Counted from the first letter of the stretch, positions 51,944 through 60,730 are shown. The stretch: 64,000 nt of DNA from Tenggerimyces flavus (GCF_016907715.1 NZ_JAFBCM010000001.1:3162001-3226000), one strand, 5' to 3'. A program made the numbers and translations. Notes: generated by a model from the letters alone, not told the origin.

Positions 51944-53539
51944 ATGAAGCGGCGCGGATTTCTCCAGGGTGTCATCGCGGCAGGTGTCGTGGCGGGCTTC
52001 GACACCGCGACCGGACAGTGGGTACGCGAAGCGCAGGCGGCTCCGAAGGGCACGTACGCGCCGTTGCCACAGCTCGACGGCGTGGTCGTGATGGGCGACG
52101 CCGATCTTGCGGCGGACAGCACCGACGAGGGCAACATCGTTCATCACCGGCCGTGGGCCATCCTCCGTCCCGGCTCCGCCCAGGACATCGCCAGCATGGT
52201 CGCGTACTGCCGCCAGAACGGGCTGAAGCTCGCACCCCGCGGCGAGGCGCACTCCGTCTACGGCCAGTCGCTCGTCGAGAACGGGCTCGTCGTCGAGACC
52301 CGCTGGCTCGACACGATCCACAGCATCGGCACCACTGTCGCCGACGTTGACGCCGGCGTGCTCTGGAAGACGCTGCTCGCCCAGACGACGGCGAAGGGCG
52401 TGACGTGCCCGGTCTTCACCGGCTACATCGAGCTCACCGTCGGCGGCACGCTGTCGGTCGGCGGCATCGCCACGACCGGCATCGAGGGCGCGCAGGTCGA
52501 CCGCGTCCGCGAGCTGCAGGTCGTCACCGGCGCCGGCCAGATCGTGTGGTGCTCCGAGACCGTGAACGCCGACCTGTTCCAGGGCGTACTCGCGGGCTTC
52601 GGTCAGTTCGGCATCATCACCCGCGCGAAGCTCGACCTCGTCCCCGCGCCGACCAAGATGCGGCAGTGGAGCCTGCTCTACGCGAACCCCCGCACGTTCT
52701 TCAAGGACCTCCGCACGATCCTCGGCAGAGGCGAGATTCCCCATGCGTACGGGCAAGTCGCGATGCCCGCGCTCGCGGTCGCCGCCGACCCCACCCCGCT
52801 GCTGCCGCCGCTGGACAAGCTGCTCCAGCTGCTCGAGGCGCTCACGTCGCCGCTCACCCGCGGCCTCGGCTCGGTCATCTCCGTGCCTGCCCTGCCGCTG
52901 CCGACACCGTGGCTGTACGTGCTCAACCTCGCCATCCCGTACGAGCCCGGCACACCACCGAACGGCGCCAGGCTGCTGCGCGGCATGAACGACCTCTGGC
53001 TGCTCCGCCAGCAGTACGACCGCGACTACACCGACTACGTCCTGCGCGTCGACGAGCTGATCAACCTGCTCAAGGGACTCGGCCTCTGGAACGGCGTACC
53101 GCACCCGTGGATCGACGTGTTCCTGCCGGGCGAGGAGGTCGAGGACTTCGTCATCGACACGTTCAACGACCTCACGTTCGACGACGTCGGCCTCGCCGGC
53201 TTCGGCCTGCTGTTCCCGCAGCGGCGGGACAAGCTCACCCGGCCGAACCTCCGCGTGCCCGACACCCAGAGCGGCTGGGTGTACCTGTTCGACGTTCTCA
53301 CCTCGGCCCCGCTGCCCGGACCCAACACTGCCTTCGTCGCCGAGAAGCTCGCCCGCAACCGGCAGATCTACGAACGCGCCCGAGCCGGCGGCGGGACGCT
53401 CTACCCGATCAGCGCGGCACCGATGCAGGCCGCCGACTGGGCACAGCAATACGGCTCCCGCTACGCGACCATGCAGGCGCTCAAGGCGCAGCACGACCCG
53501 GACCGGATCCTCACCCCCGGGATCGCCGTCTTCCCTTAG
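51944..53539 (+). CDS. Tat-exported FAD oxidoreductase, cytokinin dehydrogenase-like
   Basis: 531 residues. The N-terminus KRRGFLQGVIAAGVVAGF is a Tat signal. The FAD domain (about 65-240) has LAPRGEAHSVYGQS, matching the GHSxxGQ site where the flavin is held by His in plant cytokinin oxidases, and GGIATTGIEGAQVDRV. The C-terminal cytokinin-binding-like domain has WIDVFLPGEEVEDFV and ends DPDRILTPGIAVF. Plant-associated actinobacteria such as Rhodococcus fascians carry this family. It may degrade N6-isoprenyl adenines or a related compound outside the cell. Confidence 0.88.
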   Translation: MKRRGFLQGVIAAGVVAGFDTATGQWVREAQAAPKGTYAPLPQLDGVVVMGDADLAADSTDEGNIVHHRPWAILRPGSAQDIASMVAYCRQNGLKLAPRGEAHSVYGQSLVENGLVVETRWLDTIHSIGTTVADVDAGVLWKTLLAQTTAKGVTCPVFTGYIELTVGGTLSVGGIATTGIEGAQVDRVRELQVVTGAGQIVWCSETVNADLFQGVLAGFGQFGIITRAKLDLVPAPTKMRQWSLLYANPRTFFKDLRTILGRGEIPHAYGQVAMPALAVAADPTPLLPPLDKLLQLLEALTSPLTRGLGSVISVPALPLPTPWLYVLNLAIPYEPGTPPNGARLLRGMNDLWLLRQQYDRDYTDYVLRVDELINLLKGLGLWNGVPHPWIDVFLPGEEVEDFVIDTFNDLTFDDVGLAGFGLLFPQRRDKLTRPNLRVPDTQSGWVYLFDVLTSAPLPGPNTAFVAEKLARNRQIYERARAGGGTLYPISAAPMQAADWAQQYGSRYATMQALKAQHDPDRILTPGIAVFP

Positions 53540-53641
53540 TGGGAAGGGCGTTCACACCTCGAGGTCGTGACGGATCGGTCGCTCCTCGTGCTCGCGTAGG
53601 GTGCCAGCAACAACGGTGCCCGAACGGCGAGGGAGCTGGCC

Positions 53642-55339
53642 ATGCGGGAGCGGCTCACCGTGCTCGGGACGACCGATTTGCACGGGAACGTCTTCAACTG
53701 GGACTACTACAACAACCGCGCGTACGACGATCGCGACGGCGACGAGATCGGTCTCGCGAAGATCGCGACGCTCGTCGCGGAGGTCCGCGCCGAGCGAGGT
53801 GCCCAACGTACGTTGCTGATCGACGCCGGCGACACGATCCAGGGCACGCAGCTCGCCTACTACTACGCGAAGATCGAGCCGGCCAGCGAACGGCAGCTCC
53901 ACCCGATGGCGGCGGCGATGAACGCGATCGGGTTCGACGCGGCGGCGCTCGGCAACCACGAGTTCAACTACGGCATCCCGCTGCTGCGCGCGTGGCAGGA
54001 GCAGCTCGAGTTCCCGTTGCTCGGCGCGAACGCGCTGGACTGGAGCTCGGACCGGCCGGTGTTCCCGCCGTACGTGATCAAGAGCGTCCGTGTGCGCGAC
54101 GACCTGCGCCCGGTCCGCGTCGGCATCCTCGGGCTCACCAACCCGGGCATCGCGATCTGGGACAAAGCGCACGTCGAGGGGCAGATGCGCTTCCCCGGTC
54201 TGGTCGAGCAGGCGCGCGTCTGGGTGCCGCGGCTGCGGCTCCGCACCGACGTGCTGATCGTCGCCGCCCACTCCGGCCTCGGCACGTCCTCCTCGTACGG
54301 CGACGCGATCCTGTACCCCGAGAACGCCAGCATCCTGTTGGCCCAGCAGGTCCCCGGCATCGACGCGATCCTGGTCGGGCACCAGCACGCCGAGATCGCC
54401 GAACGGTTCGTCACGAACGTCACGACGGGCGCGAAGGTGCTGCTCACCGAGCCCGCGTACTGGGGCAAGCGGCTGAGTGTGATCGACCTCGACCTGCGCT
54501 GGTCTCTCGCCGACGGCTGGTCGGTGCTGGACAAGCACGCGAGCATCCTGGACAGCAGTTCCGTGCCGGAGGACCCGGAGATCGTGCGGCTGCTGAAGGG
54601 CGACCACGACAAGGTCGTCGCGTACGTCAACTCCGTCGTCGGGACCTGCAAGGAGGCGATGTCGGCGGCGACCGCGCGGTACGAGGACACCGCGGCGATC
54701 GACTTCGTGAACTTCGTCCAGGCGGAGACGGTGAAGGCCGCGCTGGCGGGGACGCCGGAGGGCTCGCTGCCGGTGCTGTCGATCGCCGCTCCGTTCAACC
54801 GCGCCGCGTCGATCCCCGCGGGTCAGGTGAGCGTGCGCGACGTCGCGGCTCTGTACGTCTTCGACAACTCGCTGCTCGCGGTCCGGCTGACCGGCGCTCA
54901 GCTGCGGTCGTACCTGGAACGTTCGGCGGAGTACTTCCATCAGGTCGACGGACCAGGCCCGTTCCCGCCGGAGCGGCTCACGAACGCGAACGGCATGGCG
55001 GACTACCAGTACGACATCGTCGCGGGGCTCGACGCGCGGCTGACGTACGACATCGACATCGCCCGGCCGCTGGGCCACCGGATCGTCTCGCTCGCATACG
55101 GCGGGGCGCCGGTCCGCGCGGACCAGGAGTTCGTGGTCGCGATCAACAACTACCGACAGTCCGGCGGCGGGAACTTCCCGCATGTCGCGACGGCGCCGGT
55201 GCTCTACAACCGGCAGGCGGAGATCCGGCAGCTGCTGATCGACTGGGTGCGCGAGGTCGGGGCGATCGACCCGGGCGTCTTCGCCGCGGTGGACTGGCGG
55301 CTGGTCGCGGATGGCGCGCCTGTGGTCGTCACGCCCTGA
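53642..55339 (+). CDS. metallophosphatase / 5'-nucleotidase without signal peptide
   Basis: 565 residues. The calcineurin-like phosphatase domain has GTTDLHGNVFNWDYY, DAGDTIQGTQL, LGNHEFNYG and VGHQHAEI, the metal-binding and catalytic motifs. The 5'-nucleotidase C-terminal domain includes PFNRAASIPAG and YVFDNSLLAVRLTGAQLRSYL (split around FDNSLL), AINNYRQSGGGNFP. Such enzymes are usually exported; here RERLTVLGTTDLHG begins right at the domain, so it is probably cytoplasmic. GAGGGAG precedes the ATG. It may act on nucleotides or 2',3'-cyclic nucleotides. Confidence 0.92.
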   Translation: MRERLTVLGTTDLHGNVFNWDYYNNRAYDDRDGDEIGLAKIATLVAEVRAERGAQRTLLIDAGDTIQGTQLAYYYAKIEPASERQLHPMAAAMNAIGFDAAALGNHEFNYGIPLLRAWQEQLEFPLLGANALDWSSDRPVFPPYVIKSVRVRDDLRPVRVGILGLTNPGIAIWDKAHVEGQMRFPGLVEQARVWVPRLRLRTDVLIVAAHSGLGTSSSYGDAILYPENASILLAQQVPGIDAILVGHQHAEIAERFVTNVTTGAKVLLTEPAYWGKRLSVIDLDLRWSLADGWSVLDKHASILDSSSVPEDPEIVRLLKGDHDKVVAYVNSVVGTCKEAMSAATARYEDTAAIDFVNFVQAETVKAALAGTPEGSLPVLSIAAPFNRAASIPAGQVSVRDVAALYVFDNSLLAVRLTGAQLRSYLERSAEYFHQVDGPGPFPPERLTNANGMADYQYDIVAGLDARLTYDIDIARPLGHRIVSLAYGGAPVRADQEFVVAINNYRQSGGGNFPHVATAPVLYNRQAEIRQLLIDWVREVGAIDPGVFAAVDWRLVADGAPVVVTP

Positions 55340-55410
55340 GGCCGGTCGTCGGGGGAAAGTCCGGGGGATGCCGGATCGTTCGCAGAGCGGTCGCAACGGA
55401 CGATGGAGAC

Positions 55411-55602
55411 ATGTCGAACCGCATGAAATACATTCTCGGCGGGGCGGTCGTCAGCCTCCTCGCCCTTTGGTGGCTGCCGGGCTGGCTCGCCACGTTGATC
55501 GTCTTCGCCGTCATCGCCGCGCCCGTCGTTGGTTATCTGATGCTCGACCCGTCCCAGCGGCGTCGGCTGCAGCGCCTGCGCGAACGCAAGCAGCTGCCGT
55601 GA
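55411..55602 (+). CDS. small two-helix membrane protein, paralogue 1
   Basis: 63 residues, ATG preceded by GGAG. Two helices (YILGGAVVSLLALWWLPGW and LATLIVFAVIAAPVVGYLML) are followed by the basic tail DPSQRRRLQRLRERKQLP. The same tail (DPSQRRRLDRLRERKQ) ends the protein encoded at 58824-59024. Function unknown; the basic tail may bind nucleic acid or anionic lipid on the inner face. Confidence 0.8.
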   Translation: MSNRMKYILGGAVVSLLALWWLPGWLATLIVFAVIAAPVVGYLMLDPSQRRRLQRLRERKQLP

Positions 55603-55656
55603 CGCTTCGCCGCGAGGGTCGTTGCCCCAGGCTCTGATCAGGGCAATGATCGGCGG

Positions 55657-56154
55657 ATGCACCAGGCCATGGAGGAGGGGCCGTTCGAGGCGGTACCGCT
55701 CGCCGAGCTCTTCCCCGACATCGAAGCCCCCGAGGTTCTCGTGATGAGGTTGGTAGCGCTCGCCCTCGACTCCGCGAGGCCTCCGGAGGACGCGCCGACG
55801 TGGTACTGGTCCATCGACAACGCCGCCTTCCCAGGTCCGAAGACCGTGGGAACCGCTGTCTTTCTCAGCACAGCTGTGTCGATCGGCGACCGTTCCGACT
55901 GGACCGAGCTGGACATCGACGCCAGCTGGACCCGCCAAGGCATGCGCGAGGTGACGGCTTCGGTAGGCGTGACTTGCTTCTGCGACGTCGATCACGGCAC
56001 TCACTACGTCGAGCAACTCAGCCTGATCGCCAACGGCTACAGCTCGCTGAGCAGACGGTTGGAGCGGGCGGTAGAACAGGTGCTGGCCTGGCTGGCCGGG
56101 CCGCTCGAACCGGCGTACTGGCGGGCGCGAGCGGGACTTCCCTCAGACCAGTGA
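55657..56154 (+). CDS. protein of unknown function
   Basis: 165 residues. FEAVPLAELFPDIEAPEVLV begins it. WYWSIDNAAFPGPKTVGTAVF and ELDIDASWTRQGMREVTASV (split by the loop) suggest a beta-rich fold, and a C-terminal helix is RRLERAVEQVLAWLAGPLEP. No family is recognised. The ATG is weakly supported. Its 3' end overlaps that of the converging MocR gene by 12 bases. Confidence 0.65.
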   Translation: MHQAMEEGPFEAVPLAELFPDIEAPEVLVMRLVALALDSARPPEDAPTWYWSIDNAAFPGPKTVGTAVFLSTAVSIGDRSDWTELDIDASWTRQGMREVTASVGVTCFCDVDHGTHYVEQLSLIANGYSSLSRRLERAVEQVLAWLAGPLEPAYWRARAGLPSDQ

Positions 56155-57468
56155 CGACCGGCCACCGGGTGCCAGAGCGGCGGCGATGGCGGCGGCCAGC
56201 GTGGGGGCTTCCGACTCCTCCAGCGTGGTCACCGTCACGCGGAGGCCCGGGCGGCTCGCGATCCGGAAGATCTGACCCGGTGCCACGACCCACCCCGCCT
56301 CGAGCAGGCGGACCGCCGCGCTCGTCTCGTCGCTGACCGGGATCCACACGTTCAACCCCGAGGTCCCGTGCGCCTCGATGCCGCGGGCGGCGAGCGCGCC
56401 CAGCAGGGCCGAGCGGCGGGCGTCGTACGTACGCCGAGCCTGATCCACCAGCGATGTGACCTCCGGGTCCGTCCACAGCGCCACCACCAGCGACTGCAGC
56501 ACCGTCGACACCCAGCGTGCGCCGAGCCACTGGCGGCCCTCGACCCGGCTCACCGTCTCCGCGTCGCCCGCGAGCACCGCGCACCGCAGATCCGGCCCGA
56601 ACGGCTTGGACAGCGAACGAATCACCGCCCACGAATCCGTCGAAGCGGCCAACGAGTGCAACGGCTCGCTCGCCAGCTCGCCGGCGTGGTCGTCGTCCAC
56701 CACCAGCACGTCCGGGAAGTCGTCCAGCACCTCGCGCAGCTCGGCCGCACGACCCCGGGGCAGGCTCGCTCCGGTCGGGTTCTGCGCGCGGCTGGTCACC
56801 ACGACCGCCTTGGCGCCGCGGTGGAGCGCGATCGCCAGGCCGTCCGGCTCGAGGCCGTCGGGATCGACGGGGCAGGGGACGGCGCGCAGGTTCATCGCGG
56901 CGAGCAGGTCGAGGACGCCGTGCCAGCCCGGGTCCTCCACCGCGACCGCGTCGCCGGGCCGCAGATGGGCGGCCAGCGAACGTTCTATCCCATCCAGGCA
57001 GCCGCTGGTCACCGTGAGGTGGTCGGCTGGCACGTCGTCCGCCGCCAGCCGCTCCCGCGCCAGCGCGGCGAGCTCGGGCACCGTGCTCGGCGCGCCGTAC
57101 AGCACCTTCTCCGGATCCAGCCGCCGCAGCCGCGGGCCGAAGGCGGGCAGGAACGCCGGGTCCGGGTTGCCCGCCGACAGGTCCCGCGCGCCGGGAGGCA
57201 CCGGCAGCCGCAGCTGGGACCGCGCTACGGTAGCCGGCTTGGCGAGCACCCGCGTCCCTCGCCGACCGTCCGTCGACACCACCCCGCGTTGGCGGAGCGC
57301 CTGGTACGCGGTCGCGACCGTGCCCGGCGACACCCCGAGCGTCGCGGCGAGCGTCCGGACCGGCGGCAGCTGCGCCCCGGGCGCGAGGTCGCCCGTCCGG
57401 ACCGCGTTTTCCACATCGGCGGAGATCGCGTTGGACGTAGCCCCGCGAGGCGAATATCGTAGTGACAC
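56143..57468 (-). CDS. MocR-type regulator (GntR HTH fused to aminotransferase domain)
   Basis: 441 residues from a GTG at 57468. An N-terminal GntR winged helix (about 10-70: VENAVRTGDLAPGAQLPPVR, LGVSPGTVATAYQALRQRGV) joins a fold-type I aminotransferase domain. ENPxGA-like AQNPTGASLP binds PLP phosphate, VLVVDDDHAGEL supplies the Asp and SLSKPFGPDLR the Schiff-base Lys. MocR proteins sense PLP adducts and often control their divergent neighbour, here an acetyltransferase gene 35 bases away. An upstream start would overlap that gene. Confidence 0.9.
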   Translation of the reverse strand: MSLRYSPRGATSNAISADVENAVRTGDLAPGAQLPPVRTLAATLGVSPGTVATAYQALRQRGVVSTDGRRGTRVLAKPATVARSQLRLPVPPGARDLSAGNPDPAFLPAFGPRLRRLDPEKVLYGAPSTVPELAALARERLAADDVPADHLTVTSGCLDGIERSLAAHLRPGDAVAVEDPGWHGVLDLLAAMNLRAVPCPVDPDGLEPDGLAIALHRGAKAVVVTSRAQNPTGASLPRGRAAELREVLDDFPDVLVVDDDHAGELASEPLHSLAASTDSWAVIRSLSKPFGPDLRCAVLAGDAETVSRVEGRQWLGARWVSTVLQSLVVALWTDPEVTSLVDQARRTYDARRSALLGALAARGIEAHGTSGLNVWIPVSDETSAAVRLLEAGWVVAPGQIFRIASRPGLRVTVTTLEESEAPTLAAAIAAALAPGGRSSLV

Positions 57469-57503
57469 AATCGCTAGTTTGTACCAGTACGAATGGAACG
57501 GCA

Positions 57504-58127
57504 ATGGTGGCAGGTCTGGGAAAGTGGTTCGAGGCACCGGTCCTCAGCGGGCGGTACGTCCGGCTGGAGCCGATGTCGCTCGATCACGTCGACGGACTCC
57601 TCGCGATGCCGCAGGACAAGCTGGTCTTCGAGCACCTGCGGTACGGCCCGTTCCACCGCCGCGAGGAGGCCGAACGGTACGTCCGCGAGGCGCTCGCCGA
57701 CCACGAGTCGCCGCTCGCGCGCCGCGTGCCCTGGATCCAGCTCGACGTCCGCGACGGCGGCCCGGGCGTCGTGGCCGGCTCGACCTCGTACTACGAGATC
57801 CACCCCGAGTTCCGCTCGATCACGATCGGCGGCACCTGGCTCGGCACGCCCTGGTGGCGGACCGGGCTCAACACCGAGTCCAAGCTGCTGCTGCTCCAGC
57901 GCGCGTTCGACGACCTCGGCGCCGTCCGCGTCGTCTGGCACGCCGACATCCGCAACACCCGCTCGCAGGAGGCGATCGCCCGGCTGGGCGCGACCCGCGA
58001 GGGCGTGCTGCGCAAGCACATGCCGCGGCGGGACGGCTCGTGGCGCGACTCGGTGAAGTTCGCGATGACCGACGAGGACTGGCCGGGCGTCCGGGACCAG
58101 CTGACCGCACGACTGGAGGCTTCATGA
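57504..58127 (+). CDS. GNAT acetyltransferase (RimJ/RimL-like), tandem copy 1
   Basis: 207 residues. LSGRYVRLEPMSLDHVDGLL opens the domain; TWLGTPWWRTGLNTESKLLL holds the acetyl-CoA binding loop and RNTRSQEAIARLGATREGVL the C-terminal part. RimJ/RimL-type enzymes acetylate protein N-termini or small molecules. The ATG at 57504 is chosen; an upstream extension overlaps the MocR start. It is followed by a close paralogue with a four-base overlap. Likely target of the divergent MocR regulator. Confidence 0.92.
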   Translation: MVAGLGKWFEAPVLSGRYVRLEPMSLDHVDGLLAMPQDKLVFEHLRYGPFHRREEAERYVREALADHESPLARRVPWIQLDVRDGGPGVVAGSTSYYEIHPEFRSITIGGTWLGTPWWRTGLNTESKLLLLQRAFDDLGAVRVVWHADIRNTRSQEAIARLGATREGVLRKHMPRRDGSWRDSVKFAMTDEDWPGVRDQLTARLEAS

Positions 58128-58729
58128 CCGACTGGTACGAGCAGCCGGTGCTCACCGGCAAGCACGTCCGGCTCGAGCCCATTGCCCTCGAGCACGCCCC
58201 GGAACTGCTCGCGGCGGCGGACGACGACGCCGTGTTCCAGCACCTGACCAGGGGCCGGTTGTCGTCGCAGGACGACGCCGTCGACTTCGTCCGCTGGGCG
58301 GAAGACCTGCGGGAACGACGTGTGCTGATGCCGTTCGCTCAGCTCGACGTCCGCGGCCGCGGCGCGGGGGAGGTCGCCGGGCATACGTCGTACTACGAGA
58401 TCAGCCCGGACAGCAGGTCGATCGCGATCGGCTACACCTGGCTCGGCAAGCGCTGGTGGCGGACCGGGCTCAACACCGAGTCCAAGCTGCTGCTGCTGAC
58501 GCACGCGTTCGACACGCTCGGCGCCGTCCGCGTGGTGTGGCACACCGACATCCGCAACGAGCGCTCGCAGGCCGCGATCGCCCGCCTCGGCGCGGCCCGC
58601 GAGGGCGTGCTCCGCAAGCACAAGGTGCGCCGGGACGGGACTTGGCGGGACACCGTGCAGTTCGCGATGACCGACGACGACTGGCCCGACGTTCGCGCCC
58701 GGCTGACGGCCCGGCTCGAAGCGGCGTGA
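58124..58729 (+). CDS. GNAT acetyltransferase (RimJ/RimL-like), tandem copy 2
   Basis: 201 residues, clearly a duplicate of the preceding protein: TWLGKRWWRTGLNTESKLLL and RNERSQAAIARLGAAREGVL align without gaps. The N-terminal half differs more (YEQPVLTGKHVRLEPIALEH, then DDAVFQHLTRGRLSSQDDAV), so the substrate pockets may have diverged. ATGA overlap couples the two. Confidence 0.92.
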   Translation: MTDWYEQPVLTGKHVRLEPIALEHAPELLAAADDDAVFQHLTRGRLSSQDDAVDFVRWAEDLRERRVLMPFAQLDVRGRGAGEVAGHTSYYEISPDSRSIAIGYTWLGKRWWRTGLNTESKLLLLTHAFDTLGAVRVVWHTDIRNERSQAAIARLGAAREGVLRKHKVRRDGTWRDTVQFAMTDDDWPDVRARLTARLEAA

Positions 58730-58823
58730 CCAGAATGGGAGTCTCCCGGGTGCCTTGTTCGTTGGGATGGCAGAGAATAGGGATCCACGCGGGACCCGGA
58801 CGTGCCGTCGAAAGGGACGAAGC

Positions 58824-59024
58824 ATGAAAAAGATCAGGGCCTACCAGGCCGGCGGCGTCGTCGCGGGTCTGCTTCTGTGGTGGATCCTGCCCGGCTTCAT
58901 CGGCGCGATCGTCGGGGTCCTCGTGATCATCGCCGCCGTCGCCGCACCGGCGATCGGCTACGCGATGCTCGACCCGTCGCAGCGCCGCCGCCTGGACCGG
59001 CTCCGGGAGCGCAAGCAGATCTAG
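58824..59024 (+). CDS. small two-helix membrane protein, paralogue 2
   Basis: 66 residues. AGGVVAGLLLWWILPGFIG and VGVLVIIAAVAAPAIGYAML are the helices; the tail DPSQRRRLDRLRERKQI matches paralogue 1 (55411-55602) almost exactly. AAGGGACGAAGC precedes the ATG. The stop overlaps that of the converging hydrolase by four bases. Function unknown. Confidence 0.8.
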   Translation: MKKIRAYQAGGVVAGLLLWWILPGFIGAIVGVLVIIAAVAAPAIGYAMLDPSQRRRLDRLRERKQI

Positions 59025-59908
59025 GACGCGAGGAAGAACAGCGTCGCCAGGGTCACCGGCAGCGGTCGTTCCATATTCGACATGTGTCCGGCGCCCGGGA
59101 GGTCGATCCGGGTCGACCTCGGGATGAACGTGTCGAGCGCGGTCGACGCTGCCTGGAACTCGGGCTCGTCGAGCGTGCCGATCAGCACCAGCGTCTTCGC
59201 CCGCACCTGACCGAGCCGGGAGAACGTCGGCGGCCGGATCTGGAACGCGGGATTGAAGAACAGGCTGCAGTCGCAGCCGCCGATGATCTTCTCCAGCTGC
59301 GGCCGCACCTTCGGGTCGCCGAACGAGGTAGCGAACAAGGGGTCGCGCAGCCAAGCCCGCAGGGCGGCGGCGCGGCCCTGCTGCTTGTCGATCTCGAGGT
59401 AGGTCGGGATGCGCTGCAGGACGTTCGGTGTCGGGTAGGCGAACCCGTTGATGCCGCTGTCGATCAGCACCAGCTTCGCGACTCGTTCGGGACGGGTCGC
59501 CGCGACCTCGGTCACCGCGTTGCCGCCGAGGGACTGGCCGACGAGGTGGGCCCGGTCGATGCCGAGCGCGTCCATGAACCCGACGACGTTGTCGTGCAGG
59601 CCGACCGGCGCGGTGACCGGGTCGGACCTGCCGTGGCCGCGCAGGTCGAAGCGGTAGGTGAGGAACGTCGAGGCCAGGACGCCGAACTGCTGGTCCCACA
59701 TGCGGTGGTCGAGGCTCAGCCCGTGCACGAGGATCACCGGGGTCCGGTGCGCGGCGTGCCGCGGGCCCTTGACCTCGTAGAACAACCGGGCGCCGTCGAC
59801 CTCGACGTAGCCGGAGCGATGGATGGACGGGGCGGCCTCGGCGGCGGCCGGCACGAGCGTGGCCAGCAGAAGAGCGGCGAAGGCGGTGGCGAGCAGGCGA
59901 GCGATCAC
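59021..59908 (-). CDS. secreted alpha/beta-hydrolase
   Basis: 295 residues with a Sec signal peptide (ARLLATAFAALLLATLVPAA, cleavage near AEA-A). The hydrolase fold shows VILVHGLSLDHRMWDQQFG (oxyanion HG), DLRGHGRS, the nucleophile GQSLGGNAVTEVA, the acid near IGTLDEPEF and the His in GAGHMSNMERP. A GCDC pair in the cap may form a disulfide. Substrate unknown: esters, epoxides or lactones are typical of the family. The MITE lies 75 bases upstream of its start. Confidence 0.9.
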   Translation of the reverse strand: MIARLLATAFAALLLATLVPAAAEAAPSIHRSGYVEVDGARLFYEVKGPRHAAHRTPVILVHGLSLDHRMWDQQFGVLASTFLTYRFDLRGHGRSDPVTAPVGLHDNVVGFMDALGIDRAHLVGQSLGGNAVTEVAATRPERVAKLVLIDSGINGFAYPTPNVLQRIPTYLEIDKQQGRAAALRAWLRDPLFATSFGDPKVRPQLEKIIGGCDCSLFFNPAFQIRPPTFSRLGQVRAKTLVLIGTLDEPEFQAASTALDTFIPRSTRIDLPGAGHMSNMERPLPVTLATLFFLAS

Positions 59909-59983
59909 GGCACCGATGGTCGTCGCGGACGACCGCCGTCGGCATCGGCAGCGGCTGCCTAACTCACCCGACGAGGCTGCCTA

Positions 59984-60161
59984 GGCCGTGTCTCTTGACT
60001 ATCGCCTGACGCGCGACACCTCGCATCCCGCCTGGCCGCGGTCCAGTTCGTCACCCAGAGGACAAACTATGAATTCCTCCTGCACCACGCCCAGCCGGGC
60101 GCGAGGCGCCGCGCGCCATCGCGCTACGCGCGATGACCGACGCTACTCAAGAGACACGGCC
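59984..60161. mobile_element. MITE copy 2, inserted in the stop codon of the DUF2017 gene
   Basis: 178 bases with inverted ends GGCCGTGTCTCTTGA and TCAAGAGACACGGCC (perfect over 15). TA flanks both sides (59982-59983 and 60162-60163), a TA target duplication like those of IS630/mariner-type elements. On the minus strand the DUF2017 stop TAG is the TA plus the first G of the element. Interior shares CGCCCGGCTGGGCGTGGTGC with copy 1. Confidence 0.85.
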
Positions 60162-60724
60162 TAGCTCAGCGACTGGATCAGAGACTCCTGGACCCAGCCG
60201 AGCCACACGTACACGCCGTAGACGTGGCGGCGGGGATCCTCCTCGGGGAGCTTCTCCCACGCGTCCTCGTCGTCCTGCTCCACACCCAGCCGCGTACCCA
60301 GGGCGAGCCGCAGGTCGGTGAACGTGCGCAACCAGGACTGGGTCTCCTCCGGGTTCAGCGACACCGTCACCTGGTCGGAGTACTCCGGGTCGCCGAGCGA
60401 CTCCAGCACGAGCTCGGCGTTCTTCACCTTGCCGTCGCGCAGCCCGCGCTCGGTGAACCGGCGGAAGTCGCCCGCGGACTCGTCGTCGTCCTCGTACGCC
60501 GTCGGGAACAGCCGTTGGAGGACGGCGTCCTCGGGCGGCTCGGGCGAGCCCAGGTCGCCGACGATCGCGGCCAGGGAATCCTCCGCGACCTCCGACCGGC
60601 GCGGCGGTACGTCGTCGTAGATGAGCTCGACCAGCTCGCCGACCAGCCCGCGCAGCAGCCGGACCTCGTCGGCGACGAACGTCGCGGACACCACCCCGTG
60701 CCGCGACCGGAAGCCAGTCGTCAT
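60161..60724 (-). CDS. DUF2017 family protein
   Basis: 187 residues, the actinobacterial family that follows clpS. VSATFVADEVRLLRGLVGEL, LQRLFPTAYEDDDESAGDFR, SLNPEETQSWLRTFTDLRLALG (split before LRLALG) and YVWLGWVQESLIQSLS are conserved segments. It starts six bases after the clpS stop, so the two form one transcript. Role unknown, probably linked to ClpS-mediated proteolysis. The stop codon is shared with an inserted MITE, but the pre-insertion site also read TAG, so the protein is intact. Confidence 0.93.
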   Translation of the reverse strand: MTTGFRSRHGVVSATFVADEVRLLRGLVGELVELIYDDVPPRRSEVAEDSLAAIVGDLGSPEPPEDAVLQRLFPTAYEDDDESAGDFRRFTERGLRDGKVKNAELVLESLGDPEYSDQVTVSLNPEETQSWLRTFTDLRLALGTRLGVEQDDEDAWEKLPEEDPRRHVYGVYVWLGWVQESLIQSLS

Positions 60725-60730
60725 CTCACC

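Noticed and set aside
52405..55410. Long plus-strand frame through the flavoprotein and nucleotidase genes
   Set aside because: Composition is Arg/Ala/Pro-rich and lacks motifs; only its last 63 codons (55411-55602) form a real small gene with its own ribosome binding site.
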